Source: Helicobacter burdigaliensis (GTDB lineage Bacteria; Campylobacterota; Campylobacteria; Campylobacterales; Helicobacteraceae). From it: DNA of 64,000 nucleotides. Location: positions 62,001-126,000 of the forward strand of contig NZ_QXJG01000002.1 in NCBI RefSeq assembly GCF_003670295.1, in the 5' to 3' direction. A program made the position numbers and the translations under genes. The notes under the pieces are model-generated. The model saw only the letters and a program-made list of their open reading frames with translations. It had not been told where the DNA came from and ran no database searches. Positions 47,736 to 56,905 of this stretch are shown here, piece by piece; the stretch's first letter is position 1, and the number at the start of each line of letters is the position of its first letter.

Positions 47736-47987
47736 TTAAATTTTTAAAATAAAAACCGCTTTATTTTTTTGATGAATAAAGTTTTAGTTTTTATCTTTTA
47801 AAAGATTTGTTGTAATTTGTTTATAAAATACCATAAATTTTATAGCTTAAGCATTTATAAGAAACATTAACATGCAAGTGTTTAGAAAGAAAAATCAAAA
47901 TATCTTTTATAAAAAATACAAGTTTTTCTTTATAGAGATATAAAAATGCCACTAATCCAATCTTAAAATATAAAAATTTTATATTTT
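47736..47987 (+). other. Non-coding stretch after cysQ
   Basis: AT-rich. AAAATAAA (47746-47753) and TTTATTTT (47760-47767) form an AT-only 8-bp stem around AACCGC, followed by TTT, a plausible weak terminator for cysQ. The rest up to the Fur-box region shows no gene or repeat. Confidence 0.45.
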
Positions 47988-48044
47988 GATAATGGTTTTT
48001 ATTTTTTATTAAGTTCTAATAAATTATATTAATAATCATTTTTA
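47988..48044 (+). promoter_or_regulatory. Fur-box region before the TonB-dependent receptor
   Basis: At 48030-48044 TAATAATCATTTTTA matches the Helicobacter 7-1-7 Fur motif TAATAATnATTATTA at all but one defined base. A second, weaker site begins with GATAATG at 47988. The main box ends 17 bases before the receptor ATG, where it would block transcription or clearance when iron is plentiful. Confidence 0.6.
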
Positions 48045-48061
48045 TTTTTATAAGGAACTAT

Positions 48062-50143
48062 ATGCGTAAAATTTTAAAAGGTTTATGTGTTTTTATGGCT
48101 ACAACAGGAGGGAGTTCTCTTGTGGCAAATGAGGTTTATACATTAGGCACTTCTGTTGTGAGTGCTTCAGGGTTTTCTCAAGATATTAAAGAAGCACCCG
48201 CTAGTATTTCTATTATCAAAAAAGAAGATTTACAATCTAAACCTTATAGGGATGTTGCAGAAGCGATTGCGGATATTCCGGGGGTTGATTTATTTGCTAG
48301 TAAGGGTAAAACAGGTGCTTATAATATTACTATGCGTGGAATTGAGGGCTATACTCTAATATTAATTGATGGAAAAAGGCAGAGTGTTGGGGGCGAAGTA
48401 GGTCCTAATGGATTTAGTGCTTTTCAAAATTCTTTTTTGCCACCTATTTCTGCTATTGAAAGGATAGAAGTTATCAAAGGTCCTATGTCTACTTTATATG
48501 GTTCAGAAGCTTTGGGGGGTGTGGTAAATATTATTACTAAAAAAGTAGGAGAGAAATGGGGGACAAGCATACAAACAGAAAGTATGTTTCAAACAAATTC
48601 TAAATGGGGTAATACCTATGGAGTTAGCATTTATAGTAGCGGACCACTTATTAAGGATAAACTTGGTTTAACACTTAGGGCAAGGGAGTTTTATAGAGAG
48701 GGTTCAGATATAAGATACAACACTCCAGATGGAATCTCGCATCAAGCAAGCTATGGAGTAGGCCCTACAAGAGCCAATAATCATAATTTTGGTGCTAGAT
48801 TAACCTATCTTATAGATGATTCTAATACTTTGATTTATGATTTTGACTATTCGCAAGGCATTTACAATAATAAAAATGGTCAAATAGGAACTCTTACAAC
48901 TCCTAGTAAGGGAGGTGGATTAAGTGGGGGTTATACAGATACGATGAAAACAGATAAGTTGATTACTTATTTAGCACATCAAGGAACTTATCAAAATTTT
49001 GTTTTGGATTCTAGTATTCAATACAATCGCGTTACAAATGATGGAAGAGAAGTTGTTGGAGTGGCTACACAGCCTCATCTTGGGGAAAATAGAGATATAA
49101 AAGCAGAAGATTTTATACTAGATTCAAGAGCAGTAATGCCACTTGGAGAAAAAAATATGTTGAGTTTTGGTGGGGAGTATCGCTTAGAAAAAATGAGAGA
49201 TAAAATCGCAAATCCTACAAAATTTGATCAATATATTTTAGGACTTTATGCAGAAGATGAAATTACTTTATTGGAAAATTTAAATTTAACACTGGGTGCA
49301 AGATATAACTATCATGAAACTTTTGGGGATAATCTCTCTCCTAGGGCTTATTTAGTCTATAATCCAACAGATACTCTAACGCTAAAAGGAGGTGTTTCTA
49401 CAGGCTTTAAAGCTCCTTATGCAAATTTATTGATCCCAGGTGCCTATAACTATGGTAAGCAAGGCAAAATGCCTCTTTATGGGAATCCAAACTTAAAAGA
49501 AGAAACATCAATTAATTATGAGCTTTCAGCCATTCATAATGCAGATATGTATTATGTGAGTGTTACGGGATTTTTGACAGATTTTAAAGATAAAATTTCA
49601 TCAAGAAGTTTTAATCAAAATGATAATGTTCCAGGAGTTGGGATTTGTGATTCTGCTTTTGGTTGTTCTCAAAGTGTAAATCATGGAGAAGTGCGTTATA
49701 TGGGTGTAGAGTTTGCTGCAGGAATTACTCCTTATAAAAATTTAAATTTAGATTTTTCTTATACTTATCTTGATAGTGAGATTAAAAAAAGTGATACACA
49801 AAGTTTAATAGGTAAGCCTGAAGAAGATTCCTTAAAACATAATGTTATTTTTAAAACTTCTTATAAAATTAGTGATTTTACTCCTTTTGTAAAAGCGCAA
49901 TGGCAAGGGAAAAGATATAGGGGGGAAAGCTATCAAGAATACTATAAGGATGTTTTTTTGATGAGTGTTGGGAGTAGTTATGCGATTAATAAAGATTGGC
50001 AGCTTAATTTTGTTGTGAATAATTTATTGGATAAAGATTTTACAAAAGATTATGTGATTAATAGCAATGGAGAATATGAAAGTCGCTTCAATAGAATAGA
50101 GGAGGGAAGAAGCGTTTGGATTTCTTTGGTGGGTAATTTTTAA
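48062..50143 (+). CDS. TonB-dependent outer-membrane receptor, catecholate siderophore type
   Basis: The 693-residue protein has a signal peptide (about 1-22), an N-terminal plug (about 30-155; SIIKKEDLQSKPYRDVAEAI and IEVIKGPMSTLYGSEALGGV) and a 22-strand type barrel ending in the usual aromatic residue (VGNF). The overall sequence resembles the FepA/CfrA/IrgA ferric enterobactin receptors. Substrate is inferred. A Fur box lies upstream, and an MFS transporter gene follows on the same strand. Confidence 0.9.
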   Translation: MRKILKGLCVFMATTGGSSLVANEVYTLGTSVVSASGFSQDIKEAPASISIIKKEDLQSKPYRDVAEAIADIPGVDLFASKGKTGAYNITMRGIEGYTLILIDGKRQSVGGEVGPNGFSAFQNSFLPPISAIERIEVIKGPMSTLYGSEALGGVVNIITKKVGEKWGTSIQTESMFQTNSKWGNTYGVSIYSSGPLIKDKLGLTLRAREFYREGSDIRYNTPDGISHQASYGVGPTRANNHNFGARLTYLIDDSNTLIYDFDYSQGIYNNKNGQIGTLTTPSKGGGLSGGYTDTMKTDKLITYLAHQGTYQNFVLDSSIQYNRVTNDGREVVGVATQPHLGENRDIKAEDFILDSRAVMPLGEKNMLSFGGEYRLEKMRDKIANPTKFDQYILGLYAEDEITLLENLNLTLGARYNYHETFGDNLSPRAYLVYNPTDTLTLKGGVSTGFKAPYANLLIPGAYNYGKQGKMPLYGNPNLKEETSINYELSAIHNADMYYVSVTGFLTDFKDKISSRSFNQNDNVPGVGICDSAFGCSQSVNHGEVRYMGVEFAAGITPYKNLNLDFSYTYLDSEIKKSDTQSLIGKPEEDSLKHNVIFKTSYKISDFTPFVKAQWQGKRYRGESYQEYYKDVFLMSVGSSYAINKDWQLNFVVNNLLDKDFTKDYVINSNGEYESRFNRIEEGRSVWISLVGNF

Positions 50144-50249
50144 ACTAAAAAAGAGAGGGGGTTAAAAATACAATAAAATTTTTACTTTTAAAAGATTATT
50201 CACCTTAAAAATATTACAATGCAAAGAAAAAATAAAAACTAGGTGAGAA

Positions 50250-51392
50250 ATGAAGCGTTATACTCTGTGGATTGTTATGTTAAGCTCTATGCTAACAATT
50301 TCTAGTCTTTATATCACACAACCTGCACAACCTCTTTTTGTCAAAGAATTTGGAATTTCAGTAACAGAAGTTACTTTATTTACTTCAGTGGTATTATTTT
50401 TTTTAGCAATTGCTCCTATTTTTTATGGATATTGGTTAGAAAAATTTGAAGTAAGAAAGATTTTATTTATTTCTTTAGGGATTGTTGGTATTTTGCAATG
50501 CTTGATTGCTTTTACACAAAGTTTTGAGAGTTTTTTGTTTGTGCGTTTTTTAGAAGCTTTGGTGATACCCGCAGCACTTACTTCTACACTCACTACATTA
50601 ACAAGAGAAGGGGGAGGTAAAAAATATGTGAATATCTATGTGGCTTCAACGGTTTTTGGAGGAGTTTTTTCAAGGGTTGTGGGAGGATTTTTGATTACTT
50701 TAACCTCATGGCAAATCACTTTCTTTTTACTTGGAGTTAGCACACTTTTAGTGGCATTTGGAGCTTATAAAATGCCAAAAAGCGATGCCAAAATGCAAGC
50801 AAACAAAATTAAACCCAAAGATATTTTAGAACTTTTTGCTAAACCGCATTATCGCTTGTTGTTTTTTGGAGCTTTTGTTGTGCTTTTTTGTTTTCATGGA
50901 GTTTTGAATTTTTTACCTTTTGAGATTAAAAAAATAGTGCAAAATACAACCACAGCCGAGATTGGCTTTCTATACTTAGGGTATATGATAGGTATTGTAG
51001 CTGCTTTGCTTTCTCCTAAAATTTCTAAGTTTTTTGGAGGAGATGTAAAGGCGATTATTTTTGGATTCTTAGTTTTTGCTTCTGCGCCTCTTTTGATGCT
51101 TGTCCCTTCTTTTTGGTGGACGTTTTTTTCTGTGTTTGTAATTTGTGTAGGAATGTTTATTTGTCATTCTCTTTTATCTACACTTGTTAATTCTTTCTCG
51201 CAAGAGAAAAAGGGAATCACAAATGGCTTATATCTTGCTTTTTATTACACAGGCGGGACGATAGGAGCAACCATGCCAAGCTCCCTTTATGCTTTGGGGT
51301 GGGAAGTGCTTTGTATCTTTATGAGTGGAGTGCTTTTATTGAGTGCTTTTTTATTTTGGTATTTTAGAAAATTTTTAGTAAAGTTGGGGTGA
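50250..51392 (+). CDS. Major facilitator superfamily transporter, probably an exporter
   Basis: The 380-residue protein has 12 expected membrane segments and the MFS loop motif as GYWLEKFEVRKILF between helices 2 and 3. It resembles the YnfM/AraJ-type drug or metabolite exporters, including SSLYITQPAQPLFVKEFGIS in helix 1. It lies 106 bases after the iron receptor and overlaps the first dynamin gene region, so siderophore-linked export or an unrelated role are both open. Confidence 0.8.
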   Translation: MKRYTLWIVMLSSMLTISSLYITQPAQPLFVKEFGISVTEVTLFTSVVLFFLAIAPIFYGYWLEKFEVRKILFISLGIVGILQCLIAFTQSFESFLFVRFLEALVIPAALTSTLTTLTREGGGKKYVNIYVASTVFGGVFSRVVGGFLITLTSWQITFFLLGVSTLLVAFGAYKMPKSDAKMQANKIKPKDILELFAKPHYRLLFFGAFVVLFCFHGVLNFLPFEIKKIVQNTTTAEIGFLYLGYMIGIVAALLSPKISKFFGGDVKAIIFGFLVFASAPLLMLVPSFWWTFFSVFVICVGMFICHSLLSTLVNSFSQEKKGITNGLYLAFYYTGGTIGATMPSSLYALGWEVLCIFMSGVLLLSAFLFWYFRKFLVKLG

Positions 51393-51394
51393 AT

Positions 51395-53572
51395 ATGCAA
51401 ATAAATAGTGATATTTTAGCATTGCTTTTAAGCGTGCAATCTTCAAATTTTTCTATAAGTGGAAAGACAGAGATTTTAAAAGAGGTTTGTAAAGAACTTG
51501 GTATTTTATTAAGTTTTGATGTGATTTTACAAACAAGCAAACAAATTTTAGAAAGCTTTAAAGAAGATTTAGAAAAAGGCAATCAAGAGGGTAAAAAAAC
51601 TCTTAATGAAACAATAGAAAAGCTTTATAAACTGCAACAAGCGGATATTTTAAAAGAAGAAGAATTTTTAACCCTAAAGAAACAAATAGAAGAGATTTTA
51701 AGCACAAAAGTAAAAATTGGCAAAAGAGAAATGTCCTATTTTAACGATGCGTTTTTAGCGAATTTTTTTAGTAATTCTTTGGAAGTTTTAAGCAAAGAAG
51801 CAAATAATTTAGTGGCTTTAGAGAATAATCAAGAAGAAAGCCAAGAATTAAAATCTTGTTTGCAAAAGATTTTAAACAATGCTAGGGAGCAAAAATTTTC
51901 CATAGGAGTAAGTGGAGTTTTAAGTGCGGGGAAAAGCACATTTTTAAATGCATTATTTAAAAGGGAAGTTTTAGGGAGTTCTAGTATTCCAGAAACTGCG
52001 AGTTTGACGATTTTAAAATATGGGGAAGAAAGAGCAAGAGTGCATTTTTGGAATATGCAAGAATGGGAGATTATGCAAAGCTTTTTAGAAGAGGAGATTA
52101 TAGAAAAATTAGAAAAAGAAAGTAAAGACAAAATCACAAAAGAAGGAAGAAGCTTAGAAATATTGCTAAGTGATTTAAGAAGCTACACTTCTGCAAATGC
52201 AGATTCTAAGCTTGCAACTTTAGCAAAATATAATGAGATTTTTTTGCCTGTAGAATTTTTGAAAAACGATGTGGAGATTGTGGATACTCCAGGGCTTGAT
52301 GATCCTATGCTTCAAAGAGAACAAATCACAAAGCAATATTTAGAGCGTTGTGATTTGTTAATCCATGTGATGAATGTTTCTCAAAGTGCTACGCAAGTGG
52401 ATATGGATTTTTTATTAGAAGCATTAGAATATGGGAATCTTGCTAGAATTTTGGTGGTTTTAACACATATAGATTTGGTTAAAGAAGAGGAATTTCAGGA
52501 GGTTTTAGAATATACCAAAAGCACTCTAAGGAGTAAAATAGCCAAAAATAAGGAAGAGTTATTAAAACGCATTGCGTTTGTAGGGGTGGCGAGTTATCCT
52601 GCATTGCTTTATGCGACAAATCCAAATAAAGCAAAGGAATTAGGGCTAAAAGAAGCAAATATGAAAGAGGTGGAGCAATATTTAGAGGATATTTTATTTG
52701 GGGAAAATTCTCTAAAGTCTAAAGATATTATTTATCTCTCAAGCAATGCTATGTTAAAAGTTGCAAAGCAAATAGAAAGCGGATTGGAATTGCAAGAAAA
52801 AATGCTTTTTAGTAGCGAGGAGAAGATTTTGGAGTTTATTCAAAAATTGCAAAATAAAAAGGCAGATTTGCAAAAGGAGCTTCAAGATTATAAGATACAA
52901 ATTGAAAATGCAAAAATAGAATTAGAAAATTATCTTTTAACACAAGAAAAATTTTTAGAATTAAAATTATTAGAAGCACAAGAGATTCTTGTTAAAAGAG
53001 TTTGTGATGAGATTGTTTATCATAAGGGTAAAACAATCAATAAGGAATTTTTAAAAGAAAAGATTTTGCAAGGTTTAAAGGATTTTTTAATAGATATTTT
53101 AAGAGAATTTTACCAAAAACTAGAGCAGAAAATTTTACAAATTAGTAGTCCTTTGGAGAAATTAAAGCTAAAAACAAGAGCTTATCATTTTGCAAACAAT
53201 TTGGAGGCTATTTATAGCGTTTATAGCAAGATAAGCAAAGAAGTTTTAAAGCAAATTGGAGCAAAAGAATTGCAAAAGGCTATTATGCAAAGTTTTAGTG
53301 AGGGTATGCAGACTTTTAAAGAAGAACTTTTTGTAAAAAGTGAAGCGATTAAAAAAGAGCTTATAAAGAATTTTACAGAAGCAAAAGAAGAATTGTTTAA
53401 AGAGCTAGAAGCACAAATTATGCAAGAAGAAAAAATTTTAAATCAAGCATTAAAAGAACAAAGCAAGCAAGAAAAATATAAAAAACAAGAAGAGCTTTTG
53501 GGTAAGCTAGAGAGCGTTCAAAAGAGTATGGATATTTTAGAAGAATTAAAAATGCTTGGGGGCTGTGTATGA
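51395..53572 (+). CDS. Bacterial dynamin-like GTPase, first of a pair
   Basis: The 725-residue protein has a GTPase domain with P-loop GVLSAGKST (about 174-182), switch-1 region SSSIPETASLTIL, G3 VDTPGLDD and G4 LTHIDLV, then a long helical region typical of dynamin assembly arms. I start at ATG 51395 behind GGGGTGA; GTG 51389 would add two residues. It matches the first member of the Campylobacter jejuni tandem dynamin pair (Cj0411/Cj0412), which forms a hetero-tetramer that tethers membranes. Overlaps the second by four bases. Confidence 0.88.
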   Translation: MQINSDILALLLSVQSSNFSISGKTEILKEVCKELGILLSFDVILQTSKQILESFKEDLEKGNQEGKKTLNETIEKLYKLQQADILKEEEFLTLKKQIEEILSTKVKIGKREMSYFNDAFLANFFSNSLEVLSKEANNLVALENNQEESQELKSCLQKILNNAREQKFSIGVSGVLSAGKSTFLNALFKREVLGSSSIPETASLTILKYGEERARVHFWNMQEWEIMQSFLEEEIIEKLEKESKDKITKEGRSLEILLSDLRSYTSANADSKLATLAKYNEIFLPVEFLKNDVEIVDTPGLDDPMLQREQITKQYLERCDLLIHVMNVSQSATQVDMDFLLEALEYGNLARILVVLTHIDLVKEEEFQEVLEYTKSTLRSKIAKNKEELLKRIAFVGVASYPALLYATNPNKAKELGLKEANMKEVEQYLEDILFGENSLKSKDIIYLSSNAMLKVAKQIESGLELQEKMLFSSEEKILEFIQKLQNKKADLQKELQDYKIQIENAKIELENYLLTQEKFLELKLLEAQEILVKRVCDEIVYHKGKTINKEFLKEKILQGLKDFLIDILREFYQKLEQKILQISSPLEKLKLKTRAYHFANNLEAIYSVYSKISKEVLKQIGAKELQKAIMQSFSEGMQTFKEELFVKSEAIKKELIKNFTEAKEELFKELEAQIMQEEKILNQALKEQSKQEKYKKQEELLGKLESVQKSMDILEELKMLGGCV

Positions 53573-55323
53573 TTTTTAGATATATTCAAGAATATAATGC
53601 GATTTTAGAAGAGAATAAAAAGAAAAGTAAATTAGAACAATTTTTAATAGAAAGTGAAAATTCCTTGCCGCTTTGTAGTGCTTTAAATGAATTTTTTAAT
53701 AAACTTATTAAAGAGATTGATACACCTTTGGAAATTGCAATTGTTGGGCAATTTTCTAGTGGAAAAAGTAGCTTTTTAAATGCGATTTTAAAAGAAGAAC
53801 TTTTACCTACTGGAATTACTCCTATAACTTCTAAAGTGTGTAAAATTCTCTATGGAAAAGAGAGAGTTTTAGAGATTTGTTATAAAGACAATACAAGAGT
53901 TTTAAGAGATGTGGAGTATCTACAAAAGCTAAATAGAGAAGCTACAAAGCAAATTAGTCATTTTTGTTTGTATTTAAATAATCCGCTTTTAAAGGAAATT
54001 ACCTTTATGGATACTCCCGGATTTAATTCACAAAATCAAGAGGATACGGAGGTTACGACAAATATTTTACAAAAAGTGGATGGTATTATTTGGCTAACTT
54101 TGATTGACAATGCTGGAAAGAAAAGTGAAAAAGAATTGCTAGAAAAATATATGCAAAATTATGCACATAAAAGCTTGTGTGTTTTAAATCAAAAAGATCG
54201 CTTAGAAGAAAAAGAGGTGCTTTTAAGCTTAGAATATGCTAAAAAGGCATTTAATGGAATCTTTGCTACAATTTTGCCTGTTTCTGCTAAAAATGCCCTA
54301 AAAGGTTTTAAAGAATCTAATAAAGAACTTTTAGAAGAATCAAATTTTTTAAAAGTGCATGATTTTTTAAAAGAAGTCATTAGTCCCCAAGCTAAGGTTG
54401 CTAAAGAATATAGAATCTTGCGAAATTTGCGTTTTAAGCTTTTATCTATGGAGTGTGAAATCCACACAAAAAACAAAAAAACTCTTCAATTAAAGAGAAG
54501 AATTTTAGAGTTTTTAGAAGAAAATAAGAATGAGTTGAAAGTATTTTATTTGCACCAGCAAAAGGAGTTCAATGCTTTTTATGGGGAGTTAGATTCTCTT
54601 TTAGAAGAAATTTCACAAAAGATTTTTTCTAAACTAGTAAGGCAAAAAATAGAAATTTCGCAAGATAAATGGGGAGGGCTTTTAAAACAAAAACAAGAAA
54701 AGGAAGTTTGGATTTTACAAAAAGAAACTTTAAGCATTGAATTTTTTGGAGAAAATAGCTCTTATTTAAAAAGAATAAGAAGTCTTAGTGCTAAAATGAG
54801 GCAATTTGTGGAGAATTTCACTCTTTTAGAGGATAGAGCAATAAAATTTTATGCAATGCTTAGTGGTTTTGCTTCAACTGAGGAGATTTGCAAAATGCAA
54901 CAAAAAGAGCTAGAAGGACTATGTTCTTTTAAAAAAGAATTAAATGGAATTGCAATTTTGCTACAATTATCCTACAAACAAGCCATAACAGGAAGCATAG
55001 AAAAGCTAGATTTGAAGATTAAAGAAGCTATTAAAAAGCACAAAAGCAATCCTTTAGAGTTTCCAACCTTTACTCCTACTTTAGAAAACATTAGAGATTA
55101 TTTAAATGAGGGTATAAATTATGAGCAAATTTCTCCTATGCTTTTTGGCCCTATGAATCTCTTAAAAAAAGCACATTTAAAGTATTTTGAGATTTTTGGG
55201 CAAAATATAGATTTGATAAGTGAGAAAATTTTTGCTAATATACAAAAATCTAAAGAAGAACGCGATACAATAAGCAAAATATTTAAAAGAGCTAAAAACA
55301 AGAGTGGAACTCTAATTGCTTAA
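53569..55323 (+). CDS. Bacterial dynamin-like GTPase, second of a pair
   Basis: The 584-residue protein has the P-loop GQFSSGKSS (60-68), LPTGITPITSK (switch 1 with the conserved Thr), G3 MDTPGFNS and G4 LNQKDRL, then helical stretches with hydrophobic patches. It is the partner of the preceding gene, to which it is coupled by an ATGA overlap; the equal stoichiometry of such pairs in C. jejuni fits this. The cellular task in Helicobacter is not known. Confidence 0.87.
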   Translation: MIFRYIQEYNAILEENKKKSKLEQFLIESENSLPLCSALNEFFNKLIKEIDTPLEIAIVGQFSSGKSSFLNAILKEELLPTGITPITSKVCKILYGKERVLEICYKDNTRVLRDVEYLQKLNREATKQISHFCLYLNNPLLKEITFMDTPGFNSQNQEDTEVTTNILQKVDGIIWLTLIDNAGKKSEKELLEKYMQNYAHKSLCVLNQKDRLEEKEVLLSLEYAKKAFNGIFATILPVSAKNALKGFKESNKELLEESNFLKVHDFLKEVISPQAKVAKEYRILRNLRFKLLSMECEIHTKNKKTLQLKRRILEFLEENKNELKVFYLHQQKEFNAFYGELDSLLEEISQKIFSKLVRQKIEISQDKWGGLLKQKQEKEVWILQKETLSIEFFGENSSYLKRIRSLSAKMRQFVENFTLLEDRAIKFYAMLSGFASTEEICKMQQKELEGLCSFKKELNGIAILLQLSYKQAITGSIEKLDLKIKEAIKKHKSNPLEFPTFTPTLENIRDYLNEGINYEQISPMLFGPMNLLKKAHLKYFEIFGQNIDLISEKIFANIQKSKEERDTISKIFKRAKNKSGTLIA

Positions 55324-55366
55324 GAAACTAAAGTTGTCATAAAGTTTAAAGGAAGGAACCTAAATA

Positions 55367-56176
55367 ATGAAAGTAGAGCTCTTAGAGCCTTATATTCAAA
55401 TAAGCATTGAAAAAGAATCACAATTTTTAAAGCGTGCTATTAATTTTGCATATAAGCATTTTTCAAAAGCTTATAGACTTTCAAGTTCTGTTTTGATTTT
55501 AGATGATGGGGAGCGTTATAAAAAGGACTATTTTTTAAATTGGGCTTATCATGTAGCTATGCAAGAGAGTGATAAGAATAAAAGCGATGATTTTAATACA
55601 ATTATTGATAATAGTTATCTTCCTATTCGTATTAAAATGGTAGAAAATCAAGCAATTTTAGAATTTGTAGAAATTTCTTTGCAAATGGTGCATACTTCTT
55701 TTGAGCATGCACAGGTTTGCTTAAAGCTTGATCGCCCCAATCGTCTTGCTAGGCGTTATCTTACTTCTAAATTTAGAGAGTTTGTTCTCTCTTATACAAA
55801 GCAGGAAGTTTTTTTAGATTCAAGTAAGCCTATTTTTTGGGAAAAACTTATTGAAGCACTTTCACAAAAAATAGTGCATAATGTGGTTTTGGATTTTGAT
55901 TATGAAACCTTTAAAACCTACAACACATTTGAATGCTTTGAAAATTATTTAACCAAAGAGGAGAAAGCTCTTAAAAAAAGCTATAAAATTTTGGGTTGTG
56001 GGTATAATGATGATTTTGAGCAGGTAAAAAGTCGCTATATTGAACTGGCTAAAATCTATCATCCTGATAATGTTTATGGGCAAGATAAAAAGATTATAGA
56101 GGGTTATGCAGAGAAATTTAGGATTATCAAAGAAGCCTATGAGAATATTAAAACCAACTTTAAAAGAGTGGCTTAA
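55367..56176 (+). CDS. J-domain protein associated with the dynamin pair
   Basis: The 269-residue soluble protein has no signal or membrane segment. Its last about 65 residues form a J domain (YKILGCGYNDDFEQVKSRYIELAKIY) with the HPD motif at residues 232-234. The first 200 residues match nothing I recognise. It should recruit DnaK; by position, 43 bases after the second dynamin gene, the client may be the dynamin complex. The equivalent place in C. jejuni (Cj0413) has a related gene to my knowledge. Confidence 0.72.
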   Translation: MKVELLEPYIQISIEKESQFLKRAINFAYKHFSKAYRLSSSVLILDDGERYKKDYFLNWAYHVAMQESDKNKSDDFNTIIDNSYLPIRIKMVENQAILEFVEISLQMVHTSFEHAQVCLKLDRPNRLARRYLTSKFREFVLSYTKQEVFLDSSKPIFWEKLIEALSQKIVHNVVLDFDYETFKTYNTFECFENYLTKEEKALKKSYKILGCGYNDDFEQVKSRYIELAKIYHPDNVYGQDKKIIEGYAEKFRIIKEAYENIKTNFKRVA

Positions 56177-56197
56177 ATTTTAAAAAAGGAGAAGAGA

Positions 56198-56902
56198 ATG
56201 GCACAAGAAGAAATTGAAGTATCTTTTGAAAAAGAACCCAAAAAGAATTTTGGTGTAATTTTGCTAGTTTTGGTAGTAATTATTTTGGCTGTGTTTGGGC
56301 TAGTGTATTATGTGCTAAGCCAACCTTATGGCAAAAATATGCTAGAGAATTTGCAAAATGCTTTTGGAGTGCAACAAAGCACAACCGCTACATCTTCTTT
56401 AAGTATGGAAGCTAAAGATGAGGAAATTAAGAGATTGCAAGTTGCATTAAGACAAAAAGAGCAAGATCTTTTAAAGCTTTCTTCTTCTGTTAAAGGTTTA
56501 GGAGAATCGGTAGAGCAGATGAAAAAAGATCAAAATGCTCTTGCAAACAATTTACGCTATTCTATCAAACCTAAAAAACAAATTATTGTAGAATGCTATT
56601 CTATGGAAGTTGGTAAATGGGATATTCCAAAGGGTTGTTTGCTCTCTATCGCTACAAAAGTAGGCAATGAGCTAGAAAGTGATAATCGTGTAGTGGCTTT
56701 TGAAGTGCAAGGTTTTGTGGATACTAAGCCTTATGCTGGAAGTTCGCCTGAACTAAAACAAGAGGGTTTAGCGAGTTTTAGAGCAAGAGAAGCTATAAGA
56801 GAGATTAACAAAAAGCTTCCCAATGCGACTGTATTTGAGGGTCCTAGTATCCAAGTGGAAGATAAACGCGGTTATAGCATTAAGGCATATTTTGTCAATT
56901 AA
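56198..56902 (+). CDS. Single-pass membrane protein with a degenerate OmpA-like end
   Basis: The 234-residue protein has a short acidic N-terminus, one membrane helix (about 18-40), a coiled coil (about 75-115, KDEEIKRLQVALRQKEQDLL) and a periplasmic end. The end holds VQGFVDTKPYAGSS and LASFRAREAIREINKKLP, which resemble the core of OmpA/MotB peptidoglycan-binding domains, but key Asp and Arg residues of those domains are not all present. MotB-like or GumC-like layouts are possible. Lies between the J-domain gene and nadK. Confidence 0.5.
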   Translation: MAQEEIEVSFEKEPKKNFGVILLVLVVIILAVFGLVYYVLSQPYGKNMLENLQNAFGVQQSTTATSSLSMEAKDEEIKRLQVALRQKEQDLLKLSSSVKGLGESVEQMKKDQNALANNLRYSIKPKKQIIVECYSMEVGKWDIPKGCLLSIATKVGNELESDNRVVAFEVQGFVDTKPYAGSSPELKQEGLASFRAREAIREINKKLPNATVFEGPSIQVEDKRGYSIKAYFVN

Positions 56903-56905
56903 AAA

